64,000 nt of DNA, taken from assembly GCA_025602905.1 (NCBI GenBank), contig JAHLKI010000020.1:1-64000 (forward strand), written 5' to 3'. Positions 33,363-44,917 of this stretch are shown one piece after another. Source of the stretch: Phlyctochytrium arcticum. Lineage: Eukaryota; Chytridiomycota; Chytridiomycetes; Chytridiales; Chytridiaceae. Under the pieces are notes generated by a model. The model was not told the DNA's origin, did not search any database, and saw only the letters and a program-made list of their open reading frames with translations. The position numbers were made by a program, and so were the translations under genes. Numbering within the stretch: position 1 is the first letter of the stretch; each line of letters starts with the position of its first letter.

Positions 33363-35346
33363 TTAAAGAACCTTGAGCACTACAGCGGTGTGAGTGAGAC
33401 TGTTTGCCAAATTCGAGAATTGAAATAGTACCTCGCTATATTGCGCAAATGTATCGTTTGGCAACTGCTTGATCAAGTTCTCAAAGACAATGAGATGTGT
33501 GGGAAAATTATATGTTTCGAGCGCGTAATTTTGCCCTGGAACAGATTTCCACTCAGTTGGGCCGCTGGTTTGAAAGTACCGTTCTGAGAAGGCTGCAGGG
33601 TCGTTGTAGAAAACATCGGCCTCATCCTGATACGTCTGTCCCGATTCTGTGCTAGTCCTAAAAACTTGGTTTAGTTCTTCGATGCCAAAAGGAGCCCAAA
33701 GTTCGCTACGCGCTCCGTACATGTCATTTGGTGGTTCGCACGTCAAGAATCGCAGGGGTATATCGCGGTGCAAGACACTATAGAATGGAGTTGAATGGCA
33801 AGGCATTAAAACGACTGCATCACGGACTCGGCCAGCATCGACTTCTCGTCGTAGCCAGTGCATTGCATCTACGACGCCCCTTTGATGCACCATACTCAAG
33901 TAAAGGGCTAACAGCACATTGATTAACACGATAGCTCCGATTACGATCTGCTTCACCCCTTTACTCAAGCCAGCGTACAGACTTGAAGCAGCCGATGCAG
34001 CTCGGATATTCATAAGTGGCACCACTGGAAAAATGAACCGAAACTCTTTATGAGCCATCAGACTGTACACTCCAATCACCCAAATCATCAAGTTCTCCAG
34101 AAAGCGGTCTGCAGATGTTCTCCTTGGTTGTCGGAAGACGTGTAGTAGAAGCAGGGGCAACTGAGTTATAGTCACTAAGGGCAATCCTTGGGTCAGGTAC
34201 CAATGCCATGGATGACTGCCGTAGAAAATCGAAATGTTCTTGGCGAGGTTCCAGCGAAGGAAATTCAAGAGTACGATTGTCCATTTTCCGAAAAACAAGT
34301 AGTCGATTCCAACAGAAAGAATCATAGCTCCGGCACTATCATTTCTTCACGCTTAGATCCAAATTCTGGTAAGTAGTCACCAAAGTCAACGGCCTTACCC
34401 CACCATCAATGCCTGAGCTAGAAATGATGTATTCTGACGCACAGTTCCCAGGGACATCGTCCGACAGGCCAAATATACCCATGTTATGGCGCTCGTGGGT
34501 CGAGTGATGCAAGCTACGGCAGCAATACCAAGTGCCAGAATACTAGATCTGAATCGAGATGAATACTGAACTATAGAGTTTTCCTGTTGAACGTCAGGCA
34601 TATGTACCTCTTGGTGGCTTTCCCAGGATTCAGAGGCCAGTAGTACAGGGCCATCATTTGAAGCGGGACCTCCAAACTGTTTGAAAAGGTTCGAACTCCG
34701 CAAAAGAAGTTGTACCAGGAAACAACGGACAACGTCAACTACTTTTTCATTTAATAGTGGAAAGATATTCACATCATGCTTCGGACCTACCGCGCGCGAA
34801 GCAGTGATCTTTCCATAAAGCCTGCGAGCGACATAATATGTGTACACATCTGTAAGGCATGAAAAGCCAGCCTGTATTACTCTTGGGGCATACACCTGGT
34901 CCGGACAATCAAAATCCATCACAAAGTTACTCGATTTTGCAAGCGTACCACAATATCACTGCCCCCGAGTCCGAGAATCTCTAAGAGCTTGAAAGCAGTT
35001 GCAAACACCAAGGGATGCAGAATCCCGCGAATCTGCTCTCGCCATTCCCAAGTCAGGTACCCCTTCGTAAAGAAAGATAGGTTTACCGGTTAAGGATTAC
35101 AAACAAAAGGAAGATGTTCAAGTCAAAAACGTGAATTTGAAAAGGATATCCAAAGACCATGTAATGGGCAACTTCGGGACCTTGCCAGTATTCGTCAGGA
35201 TCATAGTAAGTCTGCACTAGAAAAGCATTGGCGAGTCTAAATATGAAAAGGCCCAGGATGATGATTCGCGGCAAAGGTGATAATCGGTCAACAAACTCGG
35301 GCGAGCTTGACTGGTTTTGGGTTTTCATGCGAGCGGCATCTTGCAT
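33363..35346 (-). CDS. PIGB: GPI mannosyltransferase 3 (PIG-B/Gpi10)
   Basis: Adds the third mannose to the GPI anchor precursor in the ER membrane (GT22 family). Six exons: 35346-35150, 35066-34949, 34895-34791, 34738-34608, 34548-34399, 34335-33363, giving 557 residues (human PIGB has 554). Family marks are 'YYDPDEYWQGPEVAH' near the N-terminus (first-loop catalytic acidic pair), 'YLTWEWREQIRG' in exon 2, 'VRTFSNSLE' in exon 4, 'RPTSAITW' in exon 5, 'FYGSHPWHWYLTQG' and 'AHKEFRFIFPV' in exon 6, and 'MPCHSTPFYS'. Many membrane helices are present. Introns 2-5 are GT-AG and 52-63 nt. Intron 1 (35149-35067) begins ATATCCTTTT and ends AC, and only that splice keeps the protein colinear with other PIG-B proteins. 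The frame is open 5' of the ATG but only with a GTG. It is head to head with the mL43 gene. Confidence 0.92.
35067..35149 (-). other. U12-type AT-AC intron in PIGB
   Basis: The 83-nt intron starts with ATATCCTTTT, identical to the U12 5' splice-site consensus. It contains ATCCTTAAC (consensus branch site TTCCTTAAC) about 23 nt before the end, and ends TAC. Splicing joins '...HYMVFG' to 'KGYLTWEW' with the spacing seen in human PIGB. The only GT-AG alternative uses a poor GTTTTT donor and inserts extra residues. Confidence 0.8.
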
Positions 35347-35676
35347 TACAGAACAGTCGGACGATTTCGGAGTGCCAAGTTTCCACTGAGAGTCTTGATC
35401 CAAGGGATGGATCGCGGAAAGTCTATGCACAATTCAGCCCTGATTCGCGGAGCACTCTTTGGTCACACAACGCAATTGTCAAACCAATCACATGACTCCA
35501 TCTGGTTGAGTTGGAAATTGAAAGTCTTTGGGAAGACCGAATCCTCCCAGGAATCCTCCAAACGACTTGCGCTGATCTCTATACTTGTTACGAGTAAGTC
35601 TTGAAATGGTGCAGTCCGAAGCCTGTTGTGTACTGGTGCTTACATACTTTTTGTTCAGGAGGAACAAACTTCAACA

Positions 35677-36249
35677 ATGGCTGCAAGGAGAGCAGAGCTG
35701 ATTCAGAAATTGCAGGCGGCAGGTCTTGCTAAACGCATTTTGCCAGAGAAGGTTTGTCATTGTTGTTTTCTTTCGACAGCAATAGGATCCTTCTCAACCA
35801 TCATGAAACAACAATAGAACACAACATCACGCTTCCTCAATGGCGCCAATGGTGCCTTCATCCCTCAAATCACCAAACTGGCACTGCATTATGACCACCC
35901 ACGAATCGACGCAGGTGGCAACTCCATAGGGATGGTCGACTTTCTAAAGACTCGACTGGCAACATTTGCGGCAAAACGTCCCTACGTTGAGATATGCGTT
36001 CAGCCTCGGGTTGCGTGCCCACCACATCTCGTAGCAACATTCGCAAACGGCAAAACAAAGCGCATTGATGTGCCCAACTTGTCCTCGAGGGACATTGGAC
36101 GAAAAGCAAATTTCTTGTGTGATACAGTGGATGGGGAGGAGAAGAGAATCAAATCAGGCCAACCAGTTCTGAAGGCCAGTCACAAAATGTCGGACCGGGT
36201 TGAAGGAGTTTGGGATCCGTTTACGGCACCACAAACATTTCGACCTTGA
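35677..36249 (+). CDS. MRPL43: Mitochondrial large-subunit ribosomal protein mL43 (MRPL43/yeast Mrpl51)
   Basis: Two exons (35677-35751 and 35818-36249; intron 66 nt) encode 168 residues. The L51/S25/CI-B8 thioredoxin-like domain covers 'LHYDHPRIDAGGNSIGMVDFLKTRLA.FAAKRPYVEICVQPR' and 'HLVATFANGKTKRIDVPNLSSRDI', and the family's closing 'EGVWDPFT.P.TFRP' block is present. In human MRPL43 the protein begins close to 'SRFL'; here exon 1 adds a 25-residue basic leader ('MAARRAELIQKLQAAGLAKRILPEK') that fits a mitochondrial targeting peptide. The start is 330 bases from the PIGB start on the other strand, a likely shared promoter. Confidence 0.9.
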
Positions 36250-36453
36250 AATGCTCAAAACTCCCATTGTTTATATACCGTCTGGATTTACAAACTACGT
36301 TATCCTTCATCATTCAATATTTATAATACATCTTCAAATGAAAAGAGCTTGTGACACAGCAAATATGCGTCTTTTATTGTGCATAAGAAGATACAGTGCA
36401 TCGTATTGTAAGAGGTTACTCGCGTACAGTAAAGTAGCAGTGTCTCAAGTCTG

Positions 36454-37339
36454 TTATGCTCCTTGCCAAGCTGTATAGGTTTGCGCGAGGGCCGCGATCG
36501 TTCCGCAGATTCCAACTCCGACATCGGGAAACGAGCTGTTTTCCAGAGACCAATGAACAGTGAGAGGAAAGTACGCAGCATTTATCACTGTATCCAAAGC
36601 CAGTCCCTGTCGTTGCTTTGCGAGAACTTGGCGTTCTTTGCGGTAGGTCGCAACTTCCTTTGCTTCGGTAGCCACATCTCCTCCTTGCTTCAACTTGTGC
36701 TGCTTGACCAAGGCCCGTTCACGTTTGTTCAACTGCACGTTCTGTTCCCAGAGCTGCGCAAAGTTGAGCACAACATATGCAGCCCAGAACCTGCAGGACC
36801 ATATTCCCACTTTGTTTCTGGTCTCCACCTTCATTGGAATAATCTGGTGGAGAGAAAGCCAGTAGGCATGCTCGAGGGGGTAGTATATGATCATCGACGC
36901 ATTCATCAAGCGGGTCAAGAGTTGGGTCTTGGCAGATGGTGATGGCTGTCGCTCTGATGCTTTGATGTATTGAATCATGGGAAGGAGACCATAGTAGCGA
37001 AGAAGGACCCGAACATCGGCGAGTGGAGTAGCAAGGTTGACAATTCGTTGCGCAAATGTAGAAGAGGGGTTGCTTCGTCGGAGGTGCCACAGAAGAATTT
37101 TGGAGGTGTACTGAATAATCTGTGAATCACTTGGTCAGCGGCAGAGCGTAGATAGCAGTACATATGATTTGACGTTACCATGAACACTTTGTCTGTCCCT
37201 CTGGAAGTTGACAAGAAGATGGTCAATTCTCACGCGATCAGTCGTCCACCAATGAACGCTTCCGAGCGCATACTTACTTGACCGTACTCAAAAGTCGGAC
37301 GAGCTTGTCCAGAGTTGGGTTAGGCTTCGTTAAATCCAT
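36454..37339 (-). CDS. PEX11: Peroxisomal membrane protein PEX11
   Basis: Elongates and divides peroxisomes from their membrane. Three exons: 37339-37278, 37200-37179 (only 22 nt) and 37119-36454, giving 249 residues. The N-terminal signature 'TLDKLVRLLSTVKGTDKVFMIIQYTSKILLWHL' is assembled only when the 22-nt exon is included, which supports the model. An amphipathic helix region follows ('LATPLADVRVLLRYYGLLPMIQYIK'), then 'HAYWLSLHQIIPM' and 'RFWAAYVVLNFAQLWEQ' membrane segments, a charged Lys/Gln loop (residues about 170-205), and a final hydrophobic segment. Length and layout fit fungal PEX11/PEX11C proteins. The gene is head to head with IQUB, with start codons about 210 bases apart. Confidence 0.88.
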
Positions 37340-37548
37340 CTTTGCCTTTTGCCCTTCGCCGGAAAACAAAGAGATCGCTTCCGTTCCGTGAGATTGGCAA
37401 CAACAACAATTTTGCCGACCTCCTCCTCATGAGGCTCATGACAAGCGATGCCCGTGCATGGCTGTGCCGCTGACAAGCCCTGTTGGGTAAGCAGTACTCC
37501 GTTCTGTCAATTTTTGGCGGATCTATACTGATGACTGGCAAATAGGAA

Positions 37549-40500
37549 ATGGAGTCGGAAGAGAACAGCGCACCCTCTACGCGGGGGGAGGCCGGTACAG
37601 GAGGTGTTCTAGAAGTGGAACAAGATGAAAGGGATACTGCGCTCCCAATTGCTAGCGAGGAAAACATCATCGAAGGGGAGGTGTCCATTGTCAACCCTGC
37701 AACGGATGTTCTGCCATCGAACGATGCAATGAATGAGAATGAGACAAGACCTCAGACATCCATGAGTGTGAATGAGACACCTCAAACGTCAGCGGAAGAA
37801 CCCGGTCTAGCATCTGCACTAGGCATTTCTTTGACAGAGGACGGCCGACCCGAATCGGCCACTTTACCCATCGCAGAGCCCAGTGCTACGGCACCCGATA
37901 CACCTGCCCATGCGGATTCTGCTGTAGAAACACCACAGAGTCAAACTTCAAACTCGGACCTTCTAAATCCAGATCATACAGACGCTGCTGCGCAAGATGG
38001 TTCTCATCCGGCCACACCTTTATCACCCTTACCGCCATCCGACCAGGAAGAGCCCACACGGCCATCTACTGTACCAGAAAATGCTGATTCAAACAACTCT
38101 ATGCCTTCAACGGCTGACTCTGAAGCTCATCCGATGCTTCACCAGGAACTTGACACCGGACTGACCTTACATCAGATGGCGTCAAAAGATACTCCTGAGA
38201 CGGAAGGCGAGCAGGTTTTGGAAGAAGACATGGAACCAAAGGCGGAAGCTTCGTTATCAAGTGAAGAACGTACTGGCGATGAGGCAAGCATACTAGCCCC
38301 TTCAGCCGCGAATGAGCAGGCGGCAAATTCAATTCCACCACCGACGTCCGCTCCAGTCTTAGCTGAACCGCCTACCGGTACGCCAATTATCGATGACTTA
38401 CTGGTGCCTGCTCCCTCTAACACTTCTCCTCCATCGTAAGACACTCTTTTCGCGCAAACAGGACTACATGCTCGGCTTGACGAGTGGCACCACAAACGCT
38501 TTTTGGGTGGATATCGCGACGCACGTTCTGATGTCGAATATTTCCACGCCGAGACTCAAACCCCCACACCACAAGAAATCCGTGCGAAGGTATCGTTCAA
38601 CCCATAAGAGATCCATTTGAGTTTCCAACTCTGACCCACAAGCATCTAGCGTGCGCCAAAGCGTTTTCATCGGGATACCCAGACCAAATTTATCCATCAT
38701 CGCAAAACTCAAGCCACGCGCGACTCCTCTACTCAAATGGTATGATGCAGCATGCTTTGCACCACACTCTTGTAGTTTGCTTACATTATCGCGTACTAGA
38801 CCAAACCCGGATGTTACGTGTCAACAGAACCAGACCGGCCATTGACGCCTCATACATACACTACAGCTGACGCACACGCCCAATGGATTGAATCAAATGT
38901 TATTAGGCTGCAGTGCTGGGTACGGAGAGTGTACGCCTGCCGTAGGGTAGCACGTCTCATGCGCGAACGGGATACAAGAGCCAGGGCCTTACTCGAGGTA
39001 TGTTCGGCTCAATCGGCATGACAACATGTATCTGACATAGGTGTCATTTTTTGAATCGCACAGAAAGAACGTCGGCGTAAAGAGCTAGCCGAAAAGAGAC
39101 GCCGGAAGGAGATTGAGTCTAGATTACATCCCAAAACAACAAAAGACTTTGAGATCTTGTACAATGGACTAGAAAGTCAGTTTCTTCGACGATCAATTGA
39201 TTGAGCTTGCTCTCAAGTCTTTTATTTCAGGTTGGCGCCAGCAAGAAACCGCCAAAATCAATGCGGCTAATTATTCAGAGCCAGCCCGTCTTGCTGCCCT
39301 TGCAGATTTGTTGGACCAGGAGGCAGCTCTTATCCAAAAGATTGATCGCTTGAAAATAGCTGCTAATGAGGAAAATCGGGAGCGAAGCGTGATTCGCTTA
39401 TTGGAAGCCGTAAGTAGTGACCCCATGCCATATGGCTTGCAAGCATCATGCGTGGGACTTTTGTACTTTTTAGTTAGGGTGAATTGTTACGATATCGCAA
39501 TATTAACGCTTATGCTCGGCCTTAGATGTCCTCCTCCAAGCGCTGGCCAACGCATACCCCTTCCCACCCTACAATGCCAGTCGACACTCCACATACTCTT
39601 CGTGCCCGCGAGCTTCGCGACCTCTACCACGCTCTGTTAACACCCTCCGAAATCGACACCCGCCTGCAAATTCTCTTGCACGTTAAGTACACTGTCAAAG
39701 AGTTTGATTGTAACCTGACCCGGGAGATGGTTGAATTGATTGATCGAGAGGGAGATTTGACGAGTCGCGGGCGGGGCGCGGAGAGCATGGAGGGACTACG
39801 ACGGCGAATCGGGCGGCTCTTTTTGCAGTTTGTCATGACGCCCGAGTTTAACCCTGAAGCGGGTGGATATCAAAAGGTATGGCCGTGAACTACTCCACTA
39901 CATGAATGTTACTCGTAGCTAATGGTGCGTGTGCAGTTCCCTGATGCCGGGCAATCTTGGAAACGCGATCAGGCTGTTTACTACTGTCGCTCCTGCACGC
40001 GATACCTCCCGTCTACGGCCTTTTACCTATCAACAACTCTATCCCATCTCGGAAAATGCAAACCGTGCACAACTGCCGAAAATCTTGCTACCACCCGCCA
40101 CGATGACTCTATCTATGCTGATTTGCTGAAGCTCGTACGTTTACAAGAGGGTGCCCGACGCGTGCGCAGCGGTGTCCCTCGCGACGCTAGCTACAACGCC
40201 ATGGCCCTACTCCAAGAGTCCGATATGCGTTACTTGGTGGAGCGAGTATGGAACCGCCAATCCGCCGTCTCAGGCTCTCGCGCCCTGGAATCCCTAGTAT
40301 TAACACGGTGGTTGCCTTTCATGGAATTGTCACCTTGGAATTGCATTCTACTCACTAAAGCAGAGGCGGCCACACACGACCGGCATCCCGACCCGGAGAC
40401 ACTTTACTCGGAACCGTTCGTGAGAAAAATTCTGCAGAAGCAATTAGCGGCCAAGAAACGATTTGGTAGCCTCCCTGCAATGGCAAAATATTTGACTAGA

Positions 40501-40557
40501 CATTATACTGAAGACTCAGAAGGACGATTAGTTCCTGTTCCTGTAGAAAAGACGTAG
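37549..40557 (+). CDS. IQUB: IQUB, axonemal IQ-motif protein lacking the ubiquitin-like domain
   Basis: In animals IQUB belongs to sperm and ciliary axonemes (radial spoke 1). Eight exons: 37549-38377, 38462-38589, 38650-38739, 38800-38997, 39064-39175, 39231-39409, 39526-39876, 39937-40557, about 835 residues (human 791). Signature blocks are 'KRFLGGYRD', 'HRDTQT', 'TADAHAQWIESNVIRLQCWVRRV' (IQ region), 'DFEILYNGLESWRQQE', 'KYTVKEFDCNLTREMVELIDREGDL', 'GLRRRIGRLFLQF', the CxxC pairs 'YYCRSCTRYLPS' and 'CKPC', and 'SPWNCILLTKAEA'. Residues 1-276 are acidic, Ser/Pro/Thr-rich and disordered; the ubiquitin-like fold expected just before 'FLGGY' is not there. The first junction (donor GTACGC at 38378) is inferred from frame and is the least certain. 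The gene implies a motile flagellum. Confidence 0.9.
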
Positions 40558-41344
40558 GCATTTCTGTATTTTCTCTTTTTAAAAAAAAGGGGCCTTTGGT
40601 TTAGATCATGACTCTCATTTCGTCGGTCCGATTTGGGGCACTGGTTTGTTGAACGTTCGGCCGCTGTTTTTTTTATAACTTTTTTAGATCGTGGCTTTCA
40701 ACTTGCATTCATTCATCGGTGCATTGGTTTTTGTCAAAGTTACACGAAGTTTGACTTACGCACAAATAAGAAACTTGCCACGGTAGGGCAAAGAAATAAT
40801 CATTCATTTCCTAGTTTCCAGCGCACAGAGTGACAGAGGTCATGACAAACGGTCATGTTTTCTGTTGCGACTTTCAAAGCTGATCTTGGCAGCGGAGGAG
40901 ATAATGCCCCAAATCCATGCCCTGCTCTATGTATAAACCGTAAGTAAGATCATTCCGGAACGACCAGCCTCATTCCGTACTCGATCTGTATGTTGGAATC
41001 CCAGATCTCAAAGAACGTTAGGCCTAACAATTTTGAAGCCTTGCTTCGGGTAGCTTGATATTGTTCAACGAAACAATATTACTTCCAAATAAACTTCTGA
41101 TTTAATTTACTAACTGAATGGAAGTCCGTGATGTTGACAACGTCAAAGAATATTCCTGATGCATTTTTTGAAGAAGGGGAAGGTTTGATCAGTGCTGCTC
41201 AAGTACAAATAACTATATGAATGAGAATGAAAGCGACAATGGGCAGGTGACCTCAAAAATATATAAGACGAAAGTAGGTCGGCCTGCCCTCCCGAGTTGC
41301 TGTATCCTTGCCAGAAAAAACCAATCCTCATATCTAAAAAAGCA
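40558..41344. other. Intergenic region with TATA box
   Basis: No gene is seen. TATATAA at 41260-41266, 79-85 bases before the alpha-galactosidase ATG, is its likely core promoter. The region is AT-rich with a poly-T run near 40667. Confidence 0.55.
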
Positions 41345-43016
41345 ATGATCTCCTCATTGTCGTTTGGCGTGCAGAGCGCTTTGCTTGTCGTGTCGGGTAT
41401 TGCGTCCGTCGCAGCCTACAGCAATGGTATCGGATTGACACCTGCCATGGTAAGACCTTTATGTTGCAAGCTGGACTGTTTGAACATCTTGACTGATGAG
41501 CGATTTTGGTAGGGATGGAACAGCTGGAACCATTTCGCGTGCGAAATTGACGAGAAGTTGATTCGCGACACGGCTGATATATTGGTCTCTTCCGGTCTCG
41601 CCAAGCTCGGCTACAACTATCTCAACGTGACTTGTCAACACCCAAGTTCCATCATCGAGACGTCTGTATCCTAATCAAACGGTACTTTTTCAGATTGATG
41701 ATTGCTGGAACGCCGAGACGCGTGTGGACGGCAAGCAGACTCACCACCCTACCCGGTTCCCATCCGGCATGAAGGCTCTGGGCGATTATATCCACAACAA
41801 GGGTCTCAAGTTTGGTCTGTATTCCAGTGCAGGTACCCTCCTGTGCCAAAAGAAAGGTCCTGGTTCTTTGGACTTTGAGGAACTGGACGCCAAGACGTTT
41901 GCCGAGTGGGGTGTTGACTACCTCAAGTATGACAACTGTGAGTGCACATTTCATCTCTTACGGGTTTTGGTCCAGGTCTAATGGTGGGAGCTGTAGGCAA
42001 TAACCAAGGTCGGGCTGGAACCATTGAAAAGTCCTACAAACGCTATGACACTATGGGCAAGGCCCTGAACGCGACGGGTCGACCCATCTACTACTCTCTT
42101 TGCCAATGGGGCCAGGACGAAGTCTGGAAATGTACGTGCTCATTGACGACTTTGCTTTGCTGTGCTGCAGTTCAAATCGGCTAACCAGATGGAATATAGG
42201 GGGAGGTGAAGTCGGTAACAGCTGGCGCACAACTGGTGACATGTAAGTAGTTCGGGGTCCAACTGTTGTTTCCCACGCAGTGCGTCTGACTGATATGTCC
42301 CCAATTCCTCCAGCTACCAGCTTTACGATGACGACAAGGAAGAATGCCGCACCCACATCTATGGTGGATGGTTATGCTCCGTCATCAAAATCTTTGAGAA
42401 GAACGTGGGTCTCAACCAGTACGCCGGCCGCGGCAAGGGCTGGAACGATCTGGACATGTTGGAAGTGGGTGTCGGCGACATGGGCTTTGCACAAGACTTG
42501 TCCCACTTTATCCTCTGGTCGGCGCTCAAGAGTCCCCTCATTCTCGGCAACGATTTGACCAACATGACCACGGCCACCAAGACTATTCTCTCTGCTACTG
42601 AGATTATCGCTGTCAACCAAGATCCGTTGGGTGTACCTGCCACGGAACGGGCCCGAGTCAATAACACGGTTGTTCTGGCTGGTCCATTGGAGGGCGGCAA
42701 CACTGTTTTGGGTAAGTCTGCTTTTGTCTTGGGTTTTCCGCTTCCAATGAAACTGACTGTCTGCGGCGCACCTTTAGTTGTCCTCAACAAGGAGAAGACG
42801 CCTATGGACATTACCGCCATGTGGAAGGACATTAGTCTTGACCCCAAGCAGCCTGCTCAACTTCGTGATCTCTTCCACAAGCAAGACGTTGGCGTTTTCC
42901 ACAACGGCATCAAAGTCACGGTCGGACCCCGCACCTCTCGCATGTTCAAGCTCACCCCGTCCAAGGCTATTATCGCTCAAATCCCCAATGCGGACGGTCT
43001 GTTCCCGGTTCGCTAG
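41345..43016 (+). CDS. Secreted alpha-galactosidase, GH27
   Basis: Hydrolyses terminal alpha-1,6-galactose from galactomannans or raffinose-type sugars outside the cell. Seven exons: 41345-41449, 41513-41626, 41694-41937, 41997-42131, 42200-42242, 42314-42711, 42778-43016, giving 425 residues. Signal peptide '[24 protein letters not shown]'. The GH27 barrel begins '[16 protein letters not shown]'; 'DDCW' and '[13 protein letters not shown]' follow. The nucleophile is Asp153 in 'YLKYDNC', and the acid/base is Asp213 in 'WRTTGDI'. '[13 protein letters not shown]' and '[16 protein letters not shown]' complete the site. A beta-sandwich C-terminal domain closes the protein. Length matches fungal and plant enzymes. 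No carbohydrate-binding module is attached. It suggests that the organism feeds on plant-derived or algal material. Confidence 0.95.
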
Positions 43017-43318
43017 ACGTTTTGACATAGTATCTTACTGCCAAACATATACCTCATTTTTTTCACACGTACAATACAAGTTGGCTGCGCAGCCTCATTT
43101 TAGAATATACTTGCGTACACAAATGGCAAATCAGATCTTTGGTTTTGTGATGGTGAGATGGAATAACAGATAGTACAACAGATATTATATGATGGACAGA
43201 CTAAGTAAGTAATGCCAGAAAAGAATCAGTATAGTAAGATATAAATACAAATGTGTGGAAAGATCAGTTGGCCAAGCTAAAAGCAGCGGCAAACCGGCTC
43301 TGAGCAATTTCTCAAAAT

Positions 43319-44448
43319 TTAAGAGGACTCCTGACCCTCCAACCAGCGCTCGCAGTCGAGAGCAGCCATGCAGCCAGAACCGGCCGCGGTGATGGCCTGT
43401 CGGTAAGTCTTATCTTGGACATCGCCACAAGCGAATACACCTTCGATGTTGGTATAAGTGGATGGGACACCGTGGTTGGGCTTGACCTTGATGTAACCGA
43501 CATCGTCAAGGTCGATTTGGCCCTTGAAGACGGAAGTGTTTGGGGTGTGGCCAATGGCGTAAAAGAGACCGTTGACGTCAAGAGTAGATCGCTCCTTGGT
43601 GACAGTGTCCTCAATGACGAGCTGCTTCAAGAGACGGTCTCCCTTTGCCTCAATTGGGATTTTGTTCCAGAGGACCTCGACCTTGGGGTGCTTGAGCAGG
43701 CGATCGGCCATGACTTTTGATGCGCGGAGAGCGTCACGACGAACAAGAACGTACACCTTTGAAGCGTACTTGGTCAGGAAAGTAGCCTCCTCAGAAGCCG
43801 AGTCACCTCCACCAACAACAACAAGGGCTAAAACGAGATATAAATCAATATGGACGTACTACGCAGAAAATGCAAAATTTAACTACTCACGTTTGTTTCG
43901 GAAAATGGGGACGGCTCCATCGCAAACAGCGCATGCAGAGATTCCAGCTTGCCAGAAGACATCTTCACCAGCAATGTTTAGCTAGCGAATTCGATGGAGG
44001 TTAGCATCTGAAGCTGACATGTTCCATAAAAATGAACACCTACCCGCTTGGCGGTGGCACCGGTAGCGATAACGACAGCATCGGCAAGAATGGGAGTAGC
44101 GTCCTCGGCACCTTCGCGCCAGAGCTTGAATGGGCGCTCGGAGAGATCGACCTTGCCAATCGTTTCTGTGATAATCTTGGTACCAAACTTCTCGGATTGT
44201 TTACGCATAGCGTCCATCAATTCTGGGCCAGACAAGCCATCGGGGAATCCAGGAAAGTTCTCGACTTCGGTAGTGGTGGTGAGCTGACCACCAGCGGCGA
44301 CGCCAGCAGCCATAAAGCCCTCAAACATGACGGGTTCGAGGTTTGCTCGGGCCAGGTAAATTGCGGCAGTGTGGCCGGCGGGCCCTGACCCGACGACGAC
44401 GACCTTGTAGTGCTCCTGCTTGGAGTCGCTGACTGTGACTGGTGCCAT
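43319..44448 (-). CDS. TRR1: Thioredoxin reductase (NADPH, low-Mr type)
   Basis: Reduces thioredoxin with NADPH through FAD and a CxxC pair. Exons 44448-44044, 43981-43891 and 43827-43319 (introns of 62 and 63 nt) encode 334 residues. FAD-binding '[20 protein letters not shown]' starts at residue 16. The redox centre 'CAVCDGA' has Cys152 and Cys155. NADPH-binding '[13 protein letters not shown]' follows the second intron, then 'YAIGHTPNT' and '[24 protein letters not shown]' near the end. All key residues are present and the length is that of fungal Trr1. The ATG at 44448 gives the usual cytosolic N-terminus; 17 extra in-frame residues upstream lack an ATG. It lies tail to tail with the alpha-galactosidase. 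Confidence 0.95.
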
Positions 44449-44917
44449 TGTGTGTCTTTTGAAGCTGGAGGTGGGTTTGTGGTAGGACTGGGATCTCACT
44501 GGGGGGGATGCCGTTGGGAATGCCTGGCTTTTATGAGTTGGCGGCGGATTTCGGCCCCAGCAATTCCGCGGTCACGTGACGGATGGAACGGCGGGCGGGC
44601 CGAGGAATGGCGAATTTTTGCTTTGTCACAAACTTTGTCGATTCATTTTTCAACCTTCTGGTAAATGAAAACTCCTCCTCCGCAGAAGAATCGCTTTTGT
44701 AAAACATTGGTTTATTCATAGATTCACGGAGACTTTCCGGCACAGGCTTTAGGATTTGTCCATGGTCTTTGATGTGAGGTGAAGGCGGAGGTGAAGACGG
44801 ATGTTGCATGGTCGGGTAGGCTGGAAAACAACAGGATGAAATTCAAAGAATATGGTACATGTGAGAGGTTTGCGAGGTATAAGTTTGACACTACATCCAG
44901 TAGTCAATGGAAGATAT

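Noticed and set aside
44531..44809. 92-codon frame between TRR1 and the J-domain gene
   Set aside because: Low complexity, no family, and partly in the TRR1 promoter; not supported.
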